Shown: positions 1 through 9,623 of the stretch, one piece after another
Layout: each line of letters starts with the position of its first letter
Position numbering within the stretch: position 1 is the stretch's first letter
Assembly: GCF_003315515.1 (NCBI RefSeq)
Contig: NZ_QNRY01000006.1
Location: forward strand, 1 to 64,000
Direction: 5' to 3'
Length of the DNA: 64,000 nucleotides
Origin: Brenneria salicis ATCC 15712 = DSM 30166
Lineage (GTDB): Bacteria; Pseudomonadota; Gammaproteobacteria; Enterobacterales; Enterobacteriaceae
Notes under the pieces: model-generated
What the model saw: the letters and a program-made list of their open reading frames with translations, nothing else
The model's database searches: none
What the model was told of the DNA's origin: nothing
Made by a program: the position numbers and the translations under genes

Positions 1-203
1 AGAATCCGAAGTTTCGTGTTATTTATCAGCCGGTTTACTCGCCCTGGGTAAATCATGTTGAACGGCTGTGGCAGGCGCTGCACGAAACGATAACCCGAAA
101 CCACCAGTGCCGCTCAATGTGGCAGTTACTGAAAAAAGTGCGTCACTTTATGAATACTGTCAGCCCATTCCCCGGTGGGAATCATGGGTTGGTAAAAATG
201 TAG
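1..203 (+). mobile_element. IS630-family transposase, 3' end only
   Basis: Reading frame 3 is open from the window edge to the TAG at 201-203 and encodes about 66 residues that read NPKFRVIYQPVYSPWVNHVE, then ERLWQALHETI, ending FPGGNHGLVKM. The YSPxxNxxE block is the end of the DDE catalytic core of IS630/Tc1-type transposases, carrying the last acidic residue. The rest of the gene lies left of the window, so I cannot say whether the element is intact. The insertion sits downstream of loiP, in an intergenic region, so it breaks no gene visible here. The element's right terminal repeat should lie just after the stop, but I could not delimit it without the left end. Confidence 0.85.
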
Positions 204-523
204 CGATATTAGGATCAGTTATTTAGCCAGTATGTTATCTCTGTATTTTATAACGTCTTATTTCCATAAAACGCGTTGATGGAGAACATGAGGTAGTGAA
301 AAAAGAAAACGCTTTCGTCGGGAATAGGTAAACCTAATTAAAGAATATTTACAGAATAAAACGCGTTCCTGAATAATGGCATTCCTTTCAATCTGATCGC
401 TTGTCTGGAAAAAATGGGGTTATGAGAGAAAAGGCACATTGACAGTCGAATGTCGCCGCATACCAATGTGCCGCAGTAATGATGTAATAGCGTACTGGCT
501 AATGGTGACTCAATCTCGCCGCA
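204..523. other. Intergenic region between the IS630 end and loiP
   Basis: No gene is supported in this AT-rich stretch. It should contain the right end of the IS element, a perfect 12-base direct repeat (ATAAAACGCGTT at 266-277 and 356-367), and the terminator of loiP. A 74-residue open frame at 439 overlaps the loiP 3' end, has no ribosome-binding site and resembles nothing I know. Confidence 0.6.
424..472 (-). terminator. Rho-independent terminator of loiP
   Basis: On the minus strand, about 50 bases after the loiP stop, GGCACATTG (472-464) pairs perfectly with CAATGTGCC (441-433 side) across a 22-base loop and is followed by TTTTCTCT. The loop holds a smaller GACA/TGTC stem. The loop is long, so confidence is moderate. 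Confidence 0.6.
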
Positions 524-1288
524 TTACTTTTCCGCAGCAATACGCTCACGGATATGATTTGCCCGCTCTACGGATGAAGGGTGAGAATCAAACATGCTGC
601 TTTGGCGTCCTTCATCTAATTTGGCCAATTTCTCAAAGCTGGTTGCCAATCCTTCAAGTTTGATGCCGCGTTTTTTCAGCAAATCAAATGAATAATCATC
701 CGCCTGGCTTTCCTGAGTCTGTGAGAATTGGGCATTGACCAGTTTTTCACCCAGATCGGCAAGCTGTGATTGCGATAAAGCGGCGGCGACTCCCCCGGAG
801 GAAGCGATGGCGGTACGCGCCGCAGTCGTGGCGTAGGCGACCTGCATGGCTTTACGGGTGTGGCCCAGCGCGACGTGACCCATCTCATGCCCCAGCACAC
901 CTTCGACTTCGTTATCCGTCATCATATCCATCAGGCCGCTGTAAACCCGAATACAGCCGTTCGCCATCGCCCAGGCGTTTACGTCTTTTGTCAGGTACAC
1001 CTTATAGTTGGCGGGTGTGCCGTTTATATCATGCCCCAACGCATCGGCAATGTTGTTCAGTCGCTTGGTATAGGTGCTGCTGGCGGGAGCGATTTGCGCT
1101 TCTTTATCCATTTGTTCACAGGATTGGTTGCTGAGTGTTTTCACTTCGTCGTCACTCAGTGTGGCGGCCTGAAATGCTTGAGCGCCGGATTGCAATAATG
1201 TGTCGGTATTCAGATTCTGGCAGCCGCTCAATAAGGCGGTGATACCCAGTGCGAGTGTGGATGTGCGTATAAAAGCGCGGGTTGTCAT
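524..1288 (-). CDS. loiP: Outer-membrane M48-family metalloprotease LoiP (YggG)
   Basis: A 254-residue lipoprotein protease. Residues 1-23 form a lipoprotein signal with lipobox LSGC, so Cys23 should be lipidated and the enzyme anchored in the outer membrane facing the periplasm. The zinc-protease signature HEMGH lies at 134-138, followed by the second metal-ligand region typical of peptidase family M48. In E. coli LoiP cleaves between Phe-Phe pairs and is associated with low-osmolarity conditions and BepA; this comes from the family, not from this sequence. It is divergent from tktA, as in E. coli. The start ATG has an AGGGAA ribosome-binding site. Length matches the E. coli protein (252 aa). 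Confidence 0.9.
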   Translation of the reverse strand: MTTRAFIRTSTLALGITALLSGCQNLNTDTLLQSGAQAFQAATLSDDEVKTLSNQSCEQMDKEAQIAPASSTYTKRLNNIADALGHDINGTPANYKVYLTKDVNAWAMANGCIRVYSGLMDMMTDNEVEGVLGHEMGHVALGHTRKAMQVAYATTAARTAIASSGGVAAALSQSQLADLGEKLVNAQFSQTQESQADDYSFDLLKKRGIKLEGLATSFEKLAKLDEGRQSSMFDSHPSSVERANHIRERIAAEK

Positions 1289-1693
1289 GACATCATTTCC
1301 CTACGATAGATTGATGATAAACAATGATTAATCGCTATATTGGCAACGCCTTGTTAAGCGATGCATTGCTAAGCAACATAGGATGCCAAAAAAGCAGCAT
1401 AAACGTAACTGAAAACCGCGTGCATAAACAAGTAACAATTCTGATTTGTATCACTTTGCCCGCCCCATTGAGTACGGTTAATACGGTGTGAATTCTGTGT
1501 GGAATGTGCCGGAGAAGTGTGGTGCGTTTGCGAAACCGTAAATCCTCTTTTTTGCTCACATCTTCCATGTGCATTCACCCTGGTTTTCATGTACATTTGT
1601 ACTTATATTGTTGATGCGTTTATTTATTAATCCACTGATTTATATATCATAATGTCTGGCAAGACATTTGTTCAATCCGATCTGGAGTAAAGC
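1289..1693. other. Divergent promoter region loiP / tktA
   Basis: A 405-base AT-rich spacer between two divergent genes, expected to hold both promoters. I see no confident operator or small gene. Minus-strand frames of 75-79 residues in it show no homology that I recognise and no ribosome-binding site. Confidence 0.5.
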
Positions 1694-3688
1694 ATGTCCT
1701 CTCGTAAAGACCTTGCTAATGCTATCCGTGCGCTGAGTATGGATAGCGTACAAAAAGCCAAATCCGGTCATCCGGGCGCGCCGATGGGTATGGCTGATAT
1801 CGCCGAAGTGCTGTGGCGCGATTATCTGAACCATAATCCGATCAACCCGAATTGGGCTAATCGTGATCGCTTCGTCCTGTCCAACGGCCACGCCTCCATG
1901 CTGATTTACAGCCTGCTGCACCTCACGGGCTATGATCTGCCGATCGAGGAGTTGAAAAACTTCCGCCAGTTGCATTCCAAAACGCCGGGACACCCGGAAT
2001 ATGGTTATACCGCGGGCATAGAAACCACCACCGGCCCGCTGGGACAAGGGATCGCCAACGCGGTCGGGATGGCGATTGCCGAACGCACGCTGGCGGCGCA
2101 GTTCAACCGTCCGGGCCATGAGATTGTCAACCATCACACCTATGCATTCCTGGGTGACGGCTGCATGATGGAAGGGATTTCCCACGAAGTCTGTTCGTTG
2201 GCTGGCACCATGAAGCTCGGCAAATTGACCGCGTTTTATGATGACAACGGCATCTCCATTGATGGTCATGTGGAAGGTTGGTTTACCGATGACACCGCCG
2301 CCCGTTTTGAAGCCTACGGCTGGCATGTGGTGCGCGGCGTGGACGGTCACGATCCTGACGCTATCAAGCGAGCTATCGCCGAAGCTCAACTGGTCACGGA
2401 CAAGCCGTCGTTACTGATGTGTAAAACCGTGATTGGTTTCGGTTCGCCGAACAAGGCCGGCACGCACGATTCTCACGGCGCGCCGTTGGGTGATGAGGAA
2501 GTGGCCGCTTCCCGCGAACAACTGGGCTGGCGTTATCCGCCGTTTGAAATTCCGGCTGAGATTTACGCCGAATGGGATGCGAAAGCGGCCGGACAGCGCA
2601 AAGAAGCGGCCTGGAATGAGGCGTTTGCCGCCTACGCCAGCGCCTACCCGGAACTGGCCGCCGAGTTCAAGCGCCGCACCGCGGGCGACTTGCCGGCCAA
2701 CTGGCAGGCGGATGCTCAGAAAGTCATTGAGCAGTTACAGGCCAATCCAGCGAAAATCGCCAGCCGTAAAGCCTCGCAGAACGCACTGGAAGCTTACGGC
2801 AAATTGTTGCCGGAATTCCTCGGCGGTTCAGCTGACCTGGCGCCAAGCAACCTGACTATCTGGTCTGGCTCCACCTCGCTGGATAAAGACCATGCGGGTA
2901 ACTACATCCACTATGGCGTGCGTGAATTCGGGATGACCGCTATCGCCAACGGCATTGCCTTGCACGGCGGTTTCCTGCCGTATACCGCCACTTTTCTGAT
3001 GTTCGTGGAATACGCCCGGAACGCGGTGCGTATGGCGGCGCTGATGAAAATCCGCAGTATTTATGTCTACACCCATGACTCCATCGGTCTGGGCGAAGAC
3101 GGGCCGACGCATCAGCCGGTGGAGCAACTGGCCAGCCTGCGGGTGACGCCGAACATGAGCACCTGGCGTCCGGCGGATCAGGTAGAAACGGCGGTGGCGT
3201 GGAAGTATGCCATTGAACGTCAGGATGGCCCGACCGCGTTGATTCTGTCGCGTCAGAATCTGGCCCAGCAGCCGCGCAGCGCGCAGCAACTGGCGGATGT
3301 GGCGAAAGGCGCCTATGTGCTGAAAGACAGTGGCGGCCAGCCGGATGTCATTCTGATTGCCACGGGTTCGGAAGTCGAACTGGCGGTTGGCGCGTATCAC
3401 ACGCTGACGGCGGAAGGGCATAAAGTTCGCGTGGTTTCGATGCCGTCTACCGATGCGTTTGACAAGCAGGATGCGGCCTACCGGGAAGCGGTGTTGCCGC
3501 AAGCCGTCACTGCTCGTGTGGCGATTGAAGCGGCTATTGCCGACTACTGGTACAAGTATGTGGGCCTGAATGGTGCGATCGTGGGGATGACAAGCTTCGG
3601 TGAATCCGCCCCCGCCGAACTGCTGTTTGAAGAGTTCGGCTTCACCGTGGATAACGTGGCGGCGAAAGCGCGGGCGCTGCTGAAGTAA
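1694..3688 (+). CDS. tktA: Transketolase A
   Basis: Thiamine-diphosphate enzyme of the non-oxidative pentose phosphate pathway; it moves two-carbon ketol units between sugar phosphates such as xylulose-5-P and ribose-5-P, and also supplies erythrose-4-P. The protein is 664 residues, the usual length for bacterial transketolase. Visible hallmarks are His26 in SGHPGAP, the NGH block at 64-66, the ThDP-binding GDG at 154-156 with DDNGIS at 183-188 as metal ligand region, and the REFGMTA motif carrying the catalytic glutamate. The start follows a GGAG ribosome-binding site at 1684. It is monocistronic, ended by a strong terminator. Its role links to rpiA (11.5 kb) and talB (29.3 kb) in this window. 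Confidence 0.97.
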   Translation: MSSRKDLANAIRALSMDSVQKAKSGHPGAPMGMADIAEVLWRDYLNHNPINPNWANRDRFVLSNGHASMLIYSLLHLTGYDLPIEELKNFRQLHSKTPGHPEYGYTAGIETTTGPLGQGIANAVGMAIAERTLAAQFNRPGHEIVNHHTYAFLGDGCMMEGISHEVCSLAGTMKLGKLTAFYDDNGISIDGHVEGWFTDDTAARFEAYGWHVVRGVDGHDPDAIKRAIAEAQLVTDKPSLLMCKTVIGFGSPNKAGTHDSHGAPLGDEEVAASREQLGWRYPPFEIPAEIYAEWDAKAAGQRKEAAWNEAFAAYASAYPELAAEFKRRTAGDLPANWQADAQKVIEQLQANPAKIASRKASQNALEAYGKLLPEFLGGSADLAPSNLTIWSGSTSLDKDHAGNYIHYGVREFGMTAIANGIALHGGFLPYTATFLMFVEYARNAVRMAALMKIRSIYVYTHDSIGLGEDGPTHQPVEQLASLRVTPNMSTWRPADQVETAVAWKYAIERQDGPTALILSRQNLAQQPRSAQQLADVAKGAYVLKDSGGQPDVILIATGSEVELAVGAYHTLTAEGHKVRVVSMPSTDAFDKQDAAYREAVLPQAVTARVAIEAAIADYWYKYVGLNGAIVGMTSFGESAPAELLFEEFGFTVDNVAAKARALLK

Positions 3689-3716
3689 TTTACGCTAACG
3701 AACTGATTAGCGCGCG

Positions 3717-3745
3717 AACCGCCAGAGCAATCTGGCGGTTTTTTA
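3717..3745 (+). terminator. Rho-independent terminator after tktA
   Basis: A perfect 10-base stem AACCGCCAGA / TCTGGCGGTT with a GCAA tetraloop, followed immediately by a T run, 28 bases after the tktA stop. Confidence 0.9.
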
Positions 3746-4099
3746 CTATTAATTATCAACCCCATGCCTGAACCTCACCCTGCGGGCCGTTGTCTCGCAG
3801 CGTTAAAAATGCTCCCGGTATTTTATTATTCGCTCCTTGCGGTTTTTTATGACGCAGGTCACTCTTCTGAAGTGTGCCGAGCGAGAATATTTCTTTTGCA
3901 GATTAATTCGTTTATGCTAGCTGAAGCGTTTCAGTTATGGGGTTAATTGCATTCCCGCAAGGGATTTATGGCATCGTTTTCCTTGCAACACATTGATTGT
4001 ACCCCAAGGAACGGGGGTCGCCGCCAACAATGCTGCAACTTCATATGAGAAGGGTATATTCTACGGGGACGATATGATCACCACACCACGAGGAATGCC
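3746..4099 (+). other. Upstream region of epd
   Basis: About 350 bases without a supported gene. It carries the Cra-like palindrome at 3921-3934 and presumably the epd-pgk promoter. A 60-codon frame at 3764 has no ribosome-binding site and no recognisable relatives. In E. coli several genes lie between tktA and epd; here there are none. Confidence 0.6.
3921..3934. promoter_or_regulatory. Candidate Cra (FruR) operator upstream of epd
   Basis: CTGAAGCGTTTCAG is a near-perfect palindrome; its inner 12 bases differ at one position from the Cra consensus TGAAACGTTTCA. Cra controls the epd-pgk-fbaA genes in E. coli, so both sequence and context agree. It lies about 165 bases before the epd start. 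Confidence 0.75.
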
Positions 4100-5116
4100 A
4101 TGACAATTCGTGTTGCGATAAACGGTTTTGGCCGTATTGGTCGCAGTGTTTTACGTGCGCTGTATGAATCGGGCCGCCGGGCGGAAATCCGCGTCGTCGC
4201 CATTAATGAACTGGCGAGCGCGGAAGGGATCGCTCACCTGCTTAAATATGATTCGAGTCATGGCCGTTTTCCCTGGGATATTCGCCAGGAGTGCGATCAG
4301 TTATATGTTGGCGATGATTGCATTCGCCTGTTGCATCAGGCAGGGATCGAACAGCTACCCTGGCGCGAACTTGGCGTTGATGTGGTACTGGATTGCAGCG
4401 GGGTCTATGGCAGCCGTGCCGATGGCGAAGCGCATTTGGCGGCGGGCGCGAAGAAAGTGTTGTTCTCGCATCCGGGAACGACAGATTTGGATGCGACGGT
4501 GGTGTTTGGCGTCAATCATCAGCAATTAAAAGCCGAACATCACATCGTTTCCAATGCTTCCTGCACAACCAATTGCATTATTCCTATAATCAAGCTGCTG
4601 GATGATGCATTTGGCATTGAAAATGGGACGGTAACGACAATCCATTCATCAATGAACGATCAACCAGTGATCGATGCGTATCATCACGACCTGCGGCGTA
4701 CCCGTGCCGCCAGCCAGTCCATCATTCCGGTGGATACGAAACTGTCGGCGGGAATAACCCGGATTTTTCCGCAGTTTCTCGATCGTTTCGAAGCGATATC
4801 GGTGCGGGTTCCAACGATTAACGTCACGGCGATCGATTTGAGCGTCAGTGTGAAAAAAGCAGTAAACGTTAATGAAATTAACACGTTATTTCAAAAATCA
4901 GCGCATGAGGCATTTCGTGGTATAGTTGACTACACCGAATTGCCGTTGGTTTCGGCTGATTTTAACCATGATCCACACAGCGCCATTGTCGATGGCACGC
5001 AGACGCGGGTGAGTGGTCAGCATCTGATTAAAACATTGGTCTGGTGCGATAACGAATGGGGCTTTGCCAACCGAATGTTGGATACAACACGGGCGATGGC
5101 AGCCTGCGGTTTCTAG
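4100..5116 (+). CDS. epd: D-erythrose-4-phosphate dehydrogenase
   Basis: NAD-dependent oxidation of erythrose-4-phosphate to 4-phosphoerythronate, the first step of the DXP-dependent pyridoxal phosphate pathway; pdxA, a later step, is at 57.8 kb. The 338-residue protein belongs to the GAPDH family: Rossmann motif [10 protein letters not shown] at 7-16 and catalytic Cys155 within SNASCTTNC. The SHPGTTD and [15 protein letters not shown] segments resemble Epd rather than GapA, whose equivalents differ. The start has a GAGGA ribosome-binding site. It heads the epd-pgk-fbaA gene group, as in E. coli, with 72 bases before pgk. Confidence 0.95.
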   Translation: MTIRVAINGFGRIGRSVLRALYESGRRAEIRVVAINELASAEGIAHLLKYDSSHGRFPWDIRQECDQLYVGDDCIRLLHQAGIEQLPWRELGVDVVLDCSGVYGSRADGEAHLAAGAKKVLFSHPGTTDLDATVVFGVNHQQLKAEHHIVSNASCTTNCIIPIIKLLDDAFGIENGTVTTIHSSMNDQPVIDAYHHDLRRTRAASQSIIPVDTKLSAGITRIFPQFLDRFEAISVRVPTINVTAIDLSVSVKKAVNVNEINTLFQKSAHEAFRGIVDYTELPLVSADFNHDPHSAIVDGTQTRVSGQHLIKTLVWCDNEWGFANRMLDTTRAMAACGF

Positions 5117-5188
5117 TACGACGGTATTGATCAGGGATCAATGTCTCGCTCAAGCAACTTTAAAAGAGAATCAACAAGAGGATTCACC

Positions 5189-6352
5189 ATGTCTGTAATT
5201 AAGATGACCGATCTGGATCTGACCGGCAAACGTGTACTTATCCGTTCCGATCTGAATGTACCGGTAAAAGACGGTAAAGTGACGTCTGATGCGCGTATCC
5301 GCGCTTCTCTGCCGACCATCGAACTGGCCCTGAAACAAGGCGCCCGCATGATGGTGACTTCCCACCTGGGACGTCCGACCGAAGGAGAATACAACGAGGA
5401 ATTTTCTCTGCTGCCAGTGGTTAACTATCTGAAAGAAAAACTTTCTTCTCCGGTACGTTTGGCGAAAGATTATCTGGACGGTGTTGACATCGCGGCGGGT
5501 GAACTTGTTGTTCTGGAAAACGTTCGCTTCAATAAAGGCGAGAAGAAGGACGACGAAGTTCTGGCCAGGAAATATGCCGCGCTGTGCGACGTGTATGTCA
5601 TGGATGCATTTGGTACGGCGCACCGCGCTCAGGCGTCTACGCATGGCGTGGGTAAATTCGCGCCTATCGCCTGTGCCGGCCCGTTGTTGTCTGATGAGTT
5701 GGAAGCATTGGGTAAAGCGCTGGGCAATCCGGCTCGTCCAATGGTCGCCATTGTCGGCGGTTCCAAAGTTTCAACCAAACTGACCGTACTGGATTCTCTA
5801 TCTAAAATCGCTGACCAGTTGATTGTCGGCGGCGGTATCGCCAATACCTTCGTTGCCGCGCAAGGCCATAACGTTGGTAAATCGCTGTATGAAGCAGACC
5901 TGATCCCTGAAGCGAAAAAATTGCTGGAAACCTGTGATATTCCGGTTCCGAGTGATGTTCGCGTGGCGAGCGAGTTTTCCGAAACGGCTGCCGCAACCCT
6001 GAAATCCGTCACCGCGATTAAAGACGATGAGCAAATTCTGGATCTGGGCGATGTTTCCGCCGAGCGTTTGGCGGAAATTCTGAAAAGCGCCAAAACCATT
6101 CTGTGGAATGGCCCGGTCGGCGTATTTGAATTCCCTAATTTCCGCAAAGGCACGGAGATAGTCTCCAAAGCAATTGCTGAAAGCGATGCGTTCTCTATTG
6201 CCGGTGGCGGCGACACACTGGCGGCGATCGATCTGTTCGGCATTGCTGACCAAATCTCCTACATTTCTACAGGCGGCGGTGCTTTCCTGGAGTTCGTCGA
6301 AGGGAAAAAACTGCCGGCGGTAGTGATGCTGGAAGAACGCGCCAAGCAGTAA
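5189..6352 (+). CDS. pgk: Phosphoglycerate kinase
   Basis: Interconverts 1,3-bisphosphoglycerate and ADP with 3-phosphoglycerate and ATP in glycolysis. The 387-residue protein matches the bacterial length. It shows the N-terminal substrate-domain motif RSDLNVP, the arginine-rich HLGRP block, and the C-terminal nucleotide-domain glycine run SIAGGGDT with STGGGA. The frame is open from 5141, but the ATG at 5189 is preferred: it is preceded by AGAGGA and gives the family N-terminus [11 protein letters not shown]. Likely co-transcribed with epd and fbaA. Confidence 0.97.
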   Translation: MSVIKMTDLDLTGKRVLIRSDLNVPVKDGKVTSDARIRASLPTIELALKQGARMMVTSHLGRPTEGEYNEEFSLLPVVNYLKEKLSSPVRLAKDYLDGVDIAAGELVVLENVRFNKGEKKDDEVLARKYAALCDVYVMDAFGTAHRAQASTHGVGKFAPIACAGPLLSDELEALGKALGNPARPMVAIVGGSKVSTKLTVLDSLSKIADQLIVGGGIANTFVAAQGHNVGKSLYEADLIPEAKKLLETCDIPVPSDVRVASEFSETAAATLKSVTAIKDDEQILDLGDVSAERLAEILKSAKTILWNGPVGVFEFPNFRKGTEIVSKAIAESDAFSIAGGGDTLAAIDLFGIADQISYISTGGGAFLEFVEGKKLPAVVMLEERAKQ

Positions 6353-6481
6353 TATTTTTTAAGCCGAGCGTAATTGATATTGCCTCGGCTACGGTTACTC
6401 TGGCGTGTAAGCCGGAGTAATCTGTCGATTTAAACGTCGATTTCTCTAACCCTCCACGGCCAACGAAACAGGACACGTAAC

Positions 6482-7558
6482 ATGTCTAAAATTTTTGATT
6501 TCGTAAAACCTGGTGTCATCACTGGTGATGATGTTCAGAAAGTTTTCGCAGTTGCTAAAGAAAACAAATTCGCGCTGCCGGCAGTAAACTGCGTCGGTAC
6601 TGACTCAATTAATGCTGTATTGGAAGCCGCAGCCAAAGTGCGCGCGCCGGTTATTGTTCAGTTCTCCAACGGCGGCGCTGCATTCATCGCCGGTAAAGGG
6701 CTGAAAGCCGAAGGCCAACAGGCGGCGATTTTGGGGGCGATCTCCGGCGCTCACCACGTCCATCAGATGGCGGAATACTATGGCGTGCCGGTTATTCTGC
6801 ACACTGACCACTGCGCTAAAAAATTGCTGCCGTGGCTGGACGGCCTGTTGGATGCGGGTGAAAAACATTACGCGGCTACGGGTAAACCGCTGTTTTCTTC
6901 ACACATGATTGACCTGTCCGAAGAGTCACTGGAAGAGAATATCGAAATTTGCAGCAAGTATCTGACTCGCATGGCGAAGTTGGACATGACGCTGGAAATC
7001 GAACTGGGTTGCACCGGTGGTGAAGAAGATGGTGTGGACAACAGCCATCTGGACAACTCCGCGCTGTACACTCAGCCGGAAGATGTAGCTTATGCCTATG
7101 AAAAACTGAGTGCTATCAGCCCGCGTATCACTATCGCCGCATCATTCGGCAACGTTCATGGTGTTTATAAGCCGGGTAACGTGCAACTGACACCAAAAAT
7201 CCTGCGCAACTCCCAGGACTATGTGTCAGAAAAATACAACCTGCCGCATAACAGCCTGGATTTCGTCTTCCACGGCGGTTCCGGTTCTTCTGCGGAAGAG
7301 ATCGAAGAAGCAGTGGGCTACGGCGTAGTGAAAATGAATATCGACACCGATACCCAATGGGCGACCTGGGAAGGTATTTTGCACTACTACCAGAAGAACG
7401 AAGGCTATCTGCAAGCCCAACTGGGTAACCCGGAAGGCGCCGATAAGCCGAACAAGAAATACTACGATCCCCGTGCCTGGTTACGTGCTGCGCAAAGCAC
7501 GATGGTTGTACGTTTAGAAAAAGCCTTTAAAGAACTGAACGCGGTTGACGTTCTTTAG
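6482..7558 (+). CDS. fbaA: Fructose-bisphosphate aldolase, class II
   Basis: Zinc-dependent cleavage of fructose-1,6-bisphosphate to dihydroxyacetone phosphate and glyceraldehyde-3-phosphate, and the reverse in gluconeogenesis. The 358-residue protein shows the class II signature ILHTDHC with Asp109 and zinc-ligand His110, plus later zinc-ligand regions in NVHGVYK and FHGGSGS and the phosphate-binding stretch KMNIDTDTQW. No class I Schiff-base lysine pattern is present. It lies 129 bases after pgk, spacing that leaves room for an internal promoter or processing site, and is followed by a terminator. Confidence 0.97.
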   Translation: MSKIFDFVKPGVITGDDVQKVFAVAKENKFALPAVNCVGTDSINAVLEAAAKVRAPVIVQFSNGGAAFIAGKGLKAEGQQAAILGAISGAHHVHQMAEYYGVPVILHTDHCAKKLLPWLDGLLDAGEKHYAATGKPLFSSHMIDLSEESLEENIEICSKYLTRMAKLDMTLEIELGCTGGEEDGVDNSHLDNSALYTQPEDVAYAYEKLSAISPRITIAASFGNVHGVYKPGNVQLTPKILRNSQDYVSEKYNLPHNSLDFVFHGGSGSSAEEIEEAVGYGVVKMNIDTDTQWATWEGILHYYQKNEGYLQAQLGNPEGADKPNKKYYDPRAWLRAAQSTMVVRLEKAFKELNAVDVL

Positions 7559-7583
7559 TTAAGATTCTTAAAGGTTTATCGCT

Positions 7584-7612
7584 AAGGCTCCTACGGGGGC
7601 CTTATTTTATCT
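7584..7612 (+). terminator. Terminator after fbaA
   Basis: A stem AAGGCTCC / GGGGGCCTT with a TAC loop is followed by ATTTTATCTTTATTT, 25 bases after the fbaA stop. Confidence 0.75.
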
Positions 7613-7688
7613 TTATTTCATCGTAGATCGCGGTTTTTGGTGTGAAAGTGATGCGCTTTCAGAGAGCGTAAGAAACAGGAGTCATTAA

Positions 7689-8549
7689 ATGGAAGAACTG
7701 AATGTTGGTGTGGAACAGGCGACCAGCTGGCTGGTAAGCCATCAGGATATATTAATACAGTATACGGTGAATATTGTTGCCGCTTTGCTGACCTTGATCA
7801 TCGGGCTGGCTATCGCTCGTTTTGTTGCGGGAACATTGAATAAATTGCTGGTGAGCCGTTCTATTGACTCAACAGTTGCGGATTTCCTCTCAGCGCTGGT
7901 GCGTTATGGCATTATCGCCTTTACGCTAATTGCCGTGTTGAGTCGGGTCGGAGTACAAACAGCCTCCGTTATCGCGGTGCTGGGTGCCGCGGGTCTGGCC
8001 GTTGGTCTGGCGTTGCAAGGCTCGCTGGCGAACTTTGCGGCAGGTGTGCTGCTGGTGACGTTCCGTCCTTTTCGTATTGGCGAATGGGTCGATCTGGGCG
8101 GTGTCGCCGGTTCGGTCACACAGGTGCAGATTTTCTCCACCACGTTGCGCACGGCTGACGGCAAGATCATTGTGGTGCCGAACGGTAAAGTGATTGCCGG
8201 TAATATCATCAACAGTTCACGCGAACCGGATCGCCGTACCGAGATCATTGTCGGTGTCGTTTATGATGCGGATATCGAAGAGGTGAAAAAGCTGCTGGGC
8301 GATATTATTGCCGCGGATACCCGTATTCAGCACGATAAGGGCGTGACGATCCGTCTGAATGAAATGGCGGCATCATCGTTGAATTTTGTGGTGTGGGTGT
8401 GGACCACCAATGGCGACGCGCAAGCGGTTTACTGGGATCTGCTGGAAAGCTTCAAGCGGGTGCTGGACGAACATCGCATCGGCATTCCTTATCCGCAGAT
8501 GGATGTGCATCTGCATAACATGCAGCCAGCGGCCGGACAGCCGGAATAA
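7689..8549 (+). CDS. mscS: Small-conductance mechanosensitive channel MscS
   Basis: Inner-membrane heptameric channel that opens under membrane tension on osmotic downshock and releases small solutes. The protein is 286 residues, the same size as E. coli MscS. Three transmembrane helices occur in the first ~130 residues; the third is the pore helix, rich in alternating Ala and Gly ([20 protein letters not shown]). A cytoplasmic beta and alpha/beta cage domain follows ([13 protein letters not shown] onward). It has a strong ribosome-binding site AGGAG. The neighbour order fbaA-mscS-argO is the same as in E. coli. Confidence 0.95.
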   Translation: MEELNVGVEQATSWLVSHQDILIQYTVNIVAALLTLIIGLAIARFVAGTLNKLLVSRSIDSTVADFLSALVRYGIIAFTLIAVLSRVGVQTASVIAVLGAAGLAVGLALQGSLANFAAGVLLVTFRPFRIGEWVDLGGVAGSVTQVQIFSTTLRTADGKIIVVPNGKVIAGNIINSSREPDRRTEIIVGVVYDADIEEVKKLLGDIIAADTRIQHDKGVTIRLNEMAASSLNFVVWVWTTNGDAQAVYWDLLESFKRVLDEHRIGIPYPQMDVHLHNMQPAAGQPE

Positions 8550-8573
8550 TTCATTCTCGTTTTTTTACGCCTA

Positions 8574-8601
8574 TTTTGCTCCGGGTACATCCGGAGCAAA
8601 A
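8574..8601. repeat. Inverted repeat downstream of mscS
   Basis: TTTTGCTCCGG / CCGGAGCAAAA is a perfect 11-base dyad with a GTACAT loop. The T run precedes the stem and an A run follows it, so it does not look like a standard terminator for mscS although it sits where one is expected. Confidence 0.6.
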
Positions 8602-8736
8602 AAACGGTTTGACCTGTGGTGTAACAGGCTGAACCGAGGGATGACCGCCGGATTAGCGGTAAAGATTGCGGCATTAGGCTGGTGCTGTTGGAAGACGTAT
8701 CAACGTTGTTCATCGCCATTTTTTATTAGTCATTCT

Positions 8737-8760
8737 AATGGATGATTAAAATTATCCATT
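8737..8760. promoter_or_regulatory. Dyad in the argO control region, candidate ArgP target
   Basis: AATGGATGATT and ATTATCCATT form an imperfect palindrome just upstream of a promoter-like pair TTTCAC (8759-8764) and TATGAT (8783-8788, 18-base spacer). In E. coli ArgP binds upstream of and overlapping the argO -35. Assignment to ArgP is by position only. Confidence 0.45.
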
Positions 8761-8843
8761 TCACCTAATAATTTTCTCTTCGTATGATGTGGGCTACGGA
8801 CCGAGGTGGTCGGTCTGTCGGCGTTTTTTACACGGGGAGCAAC

Positions 8844-9455
8844 ATGTTAACTGTCTTTGCGCAAGGCCTTTTACTCGGTGCGGCAATGATTTTGCCGCTG
8901 GGGCCACAGAATGCTTTTGTGATGAATCAGGGCATTCGCCGTCAGTATCATGTGATGATTGCGCTGCTATGTGCGTTCAGTGATATGGTGCTGATCTGCG
9001 CCGGTATTTTCGGCGGCAGCGTCTTGCTTAGCCAGTCTTCGTTACTGATGGCGCTGGTGACCTGGGGCGGTGTCGCGTTTTTACGGTGGTATGGCTGGGG
9101 GGCGATGAAGACGGCTTTCAGCAAGGATCTGACGCTCGCCGACGCGCAGGTGATGAAGCAGAGCCGATGGCGCATTATCGCCACCATGTTGGCGGTGACC
9201 TGGCTCAATCCACATGTGTATCTGGATACGTTCGTGGTGCTTGGCAGTCTGGGCAGTCAGTTTAGCGAAGATGCCCGCCGCTGGTTTGCCATGGGAACCA
9301 TCACCGCCTCGTTCGTCTGGTTTCTGGCGCTGGCGCTGCTGGCCGCCTGGTTAGCGCCGTGGCTGAATAAGCCCCATTCACAGCGCGTTATCAATCTGTT
9401 TGTGGGCATGGTGATGTGGGGGATTGCTTTACAACTAGCGCGACAGGGCTGGTAA
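8844..9455 (+). CDS. argO: Arginine exporter ArgO (LysE family)
   Basis: Inner-membrane exporter of arginine (and canavanine) of the LysE superfamily. The 203-residue protein has about six hydrophobic segments and the family motif [14 protein letters not shown] near the N-terminus; the block [23 protein letters not shown] is nearly as in E. coli ArgO. An in-frame ATG exists at 8784, but 8844 gives the family N-terminus and has a GGGGAG ribosome-binding site. The gene for its activator ArgP lies two genes downstream on the opposite strand. Confidence 0.93.
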   Translation: MLTVFAQGLLLGAAMILPLGPQNAFVMNQGIRRQYHVMIALLCAFSDMVLICAGIFGGSVLLSQSSLLMALVTWGGVAFLRWYGWGAMKTAFSKDLTLADAQVMKQSRWRIIATMLAVTWLNPHVYLDTFVVLGSLGSQFSEDARRWFAMGTITASFVWFLALALLAAWLAPWLNKPHSQRVINLFVGMVMWGIALQLARQGW

Positions 9456-9623
9456 TAAATTACTTATGTTTACAGCAGGTTTCAGAAATTCACCTATATT
9501 TTGTTGTGTCAGCAATGCGTTAATTTACCTGCATTGATCATTTACCTTCGATGCGGAAAGCGGCGCGGCGGTAACCTATTTTTTGTCCGTCTCAATGGCG
9601 CAACGTAAGTTAAGGAGAGATTA

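Noticed and set aside
439-663. 74-codon open frame overlapping the end of loiP
   Set aside because: Runs through the loiP terminator and the loiP coding end; no support as a gene.
1640-2389. 249-codon open frame on the minus strand
   Set aside because: Antisense to tktA; codon structure follows tktA.
3764-3946. 60-codon open frame between tktA and epd
   Set aside because: No ribosome-binding site and no family resemblance; it overlaps the Cra-like site.
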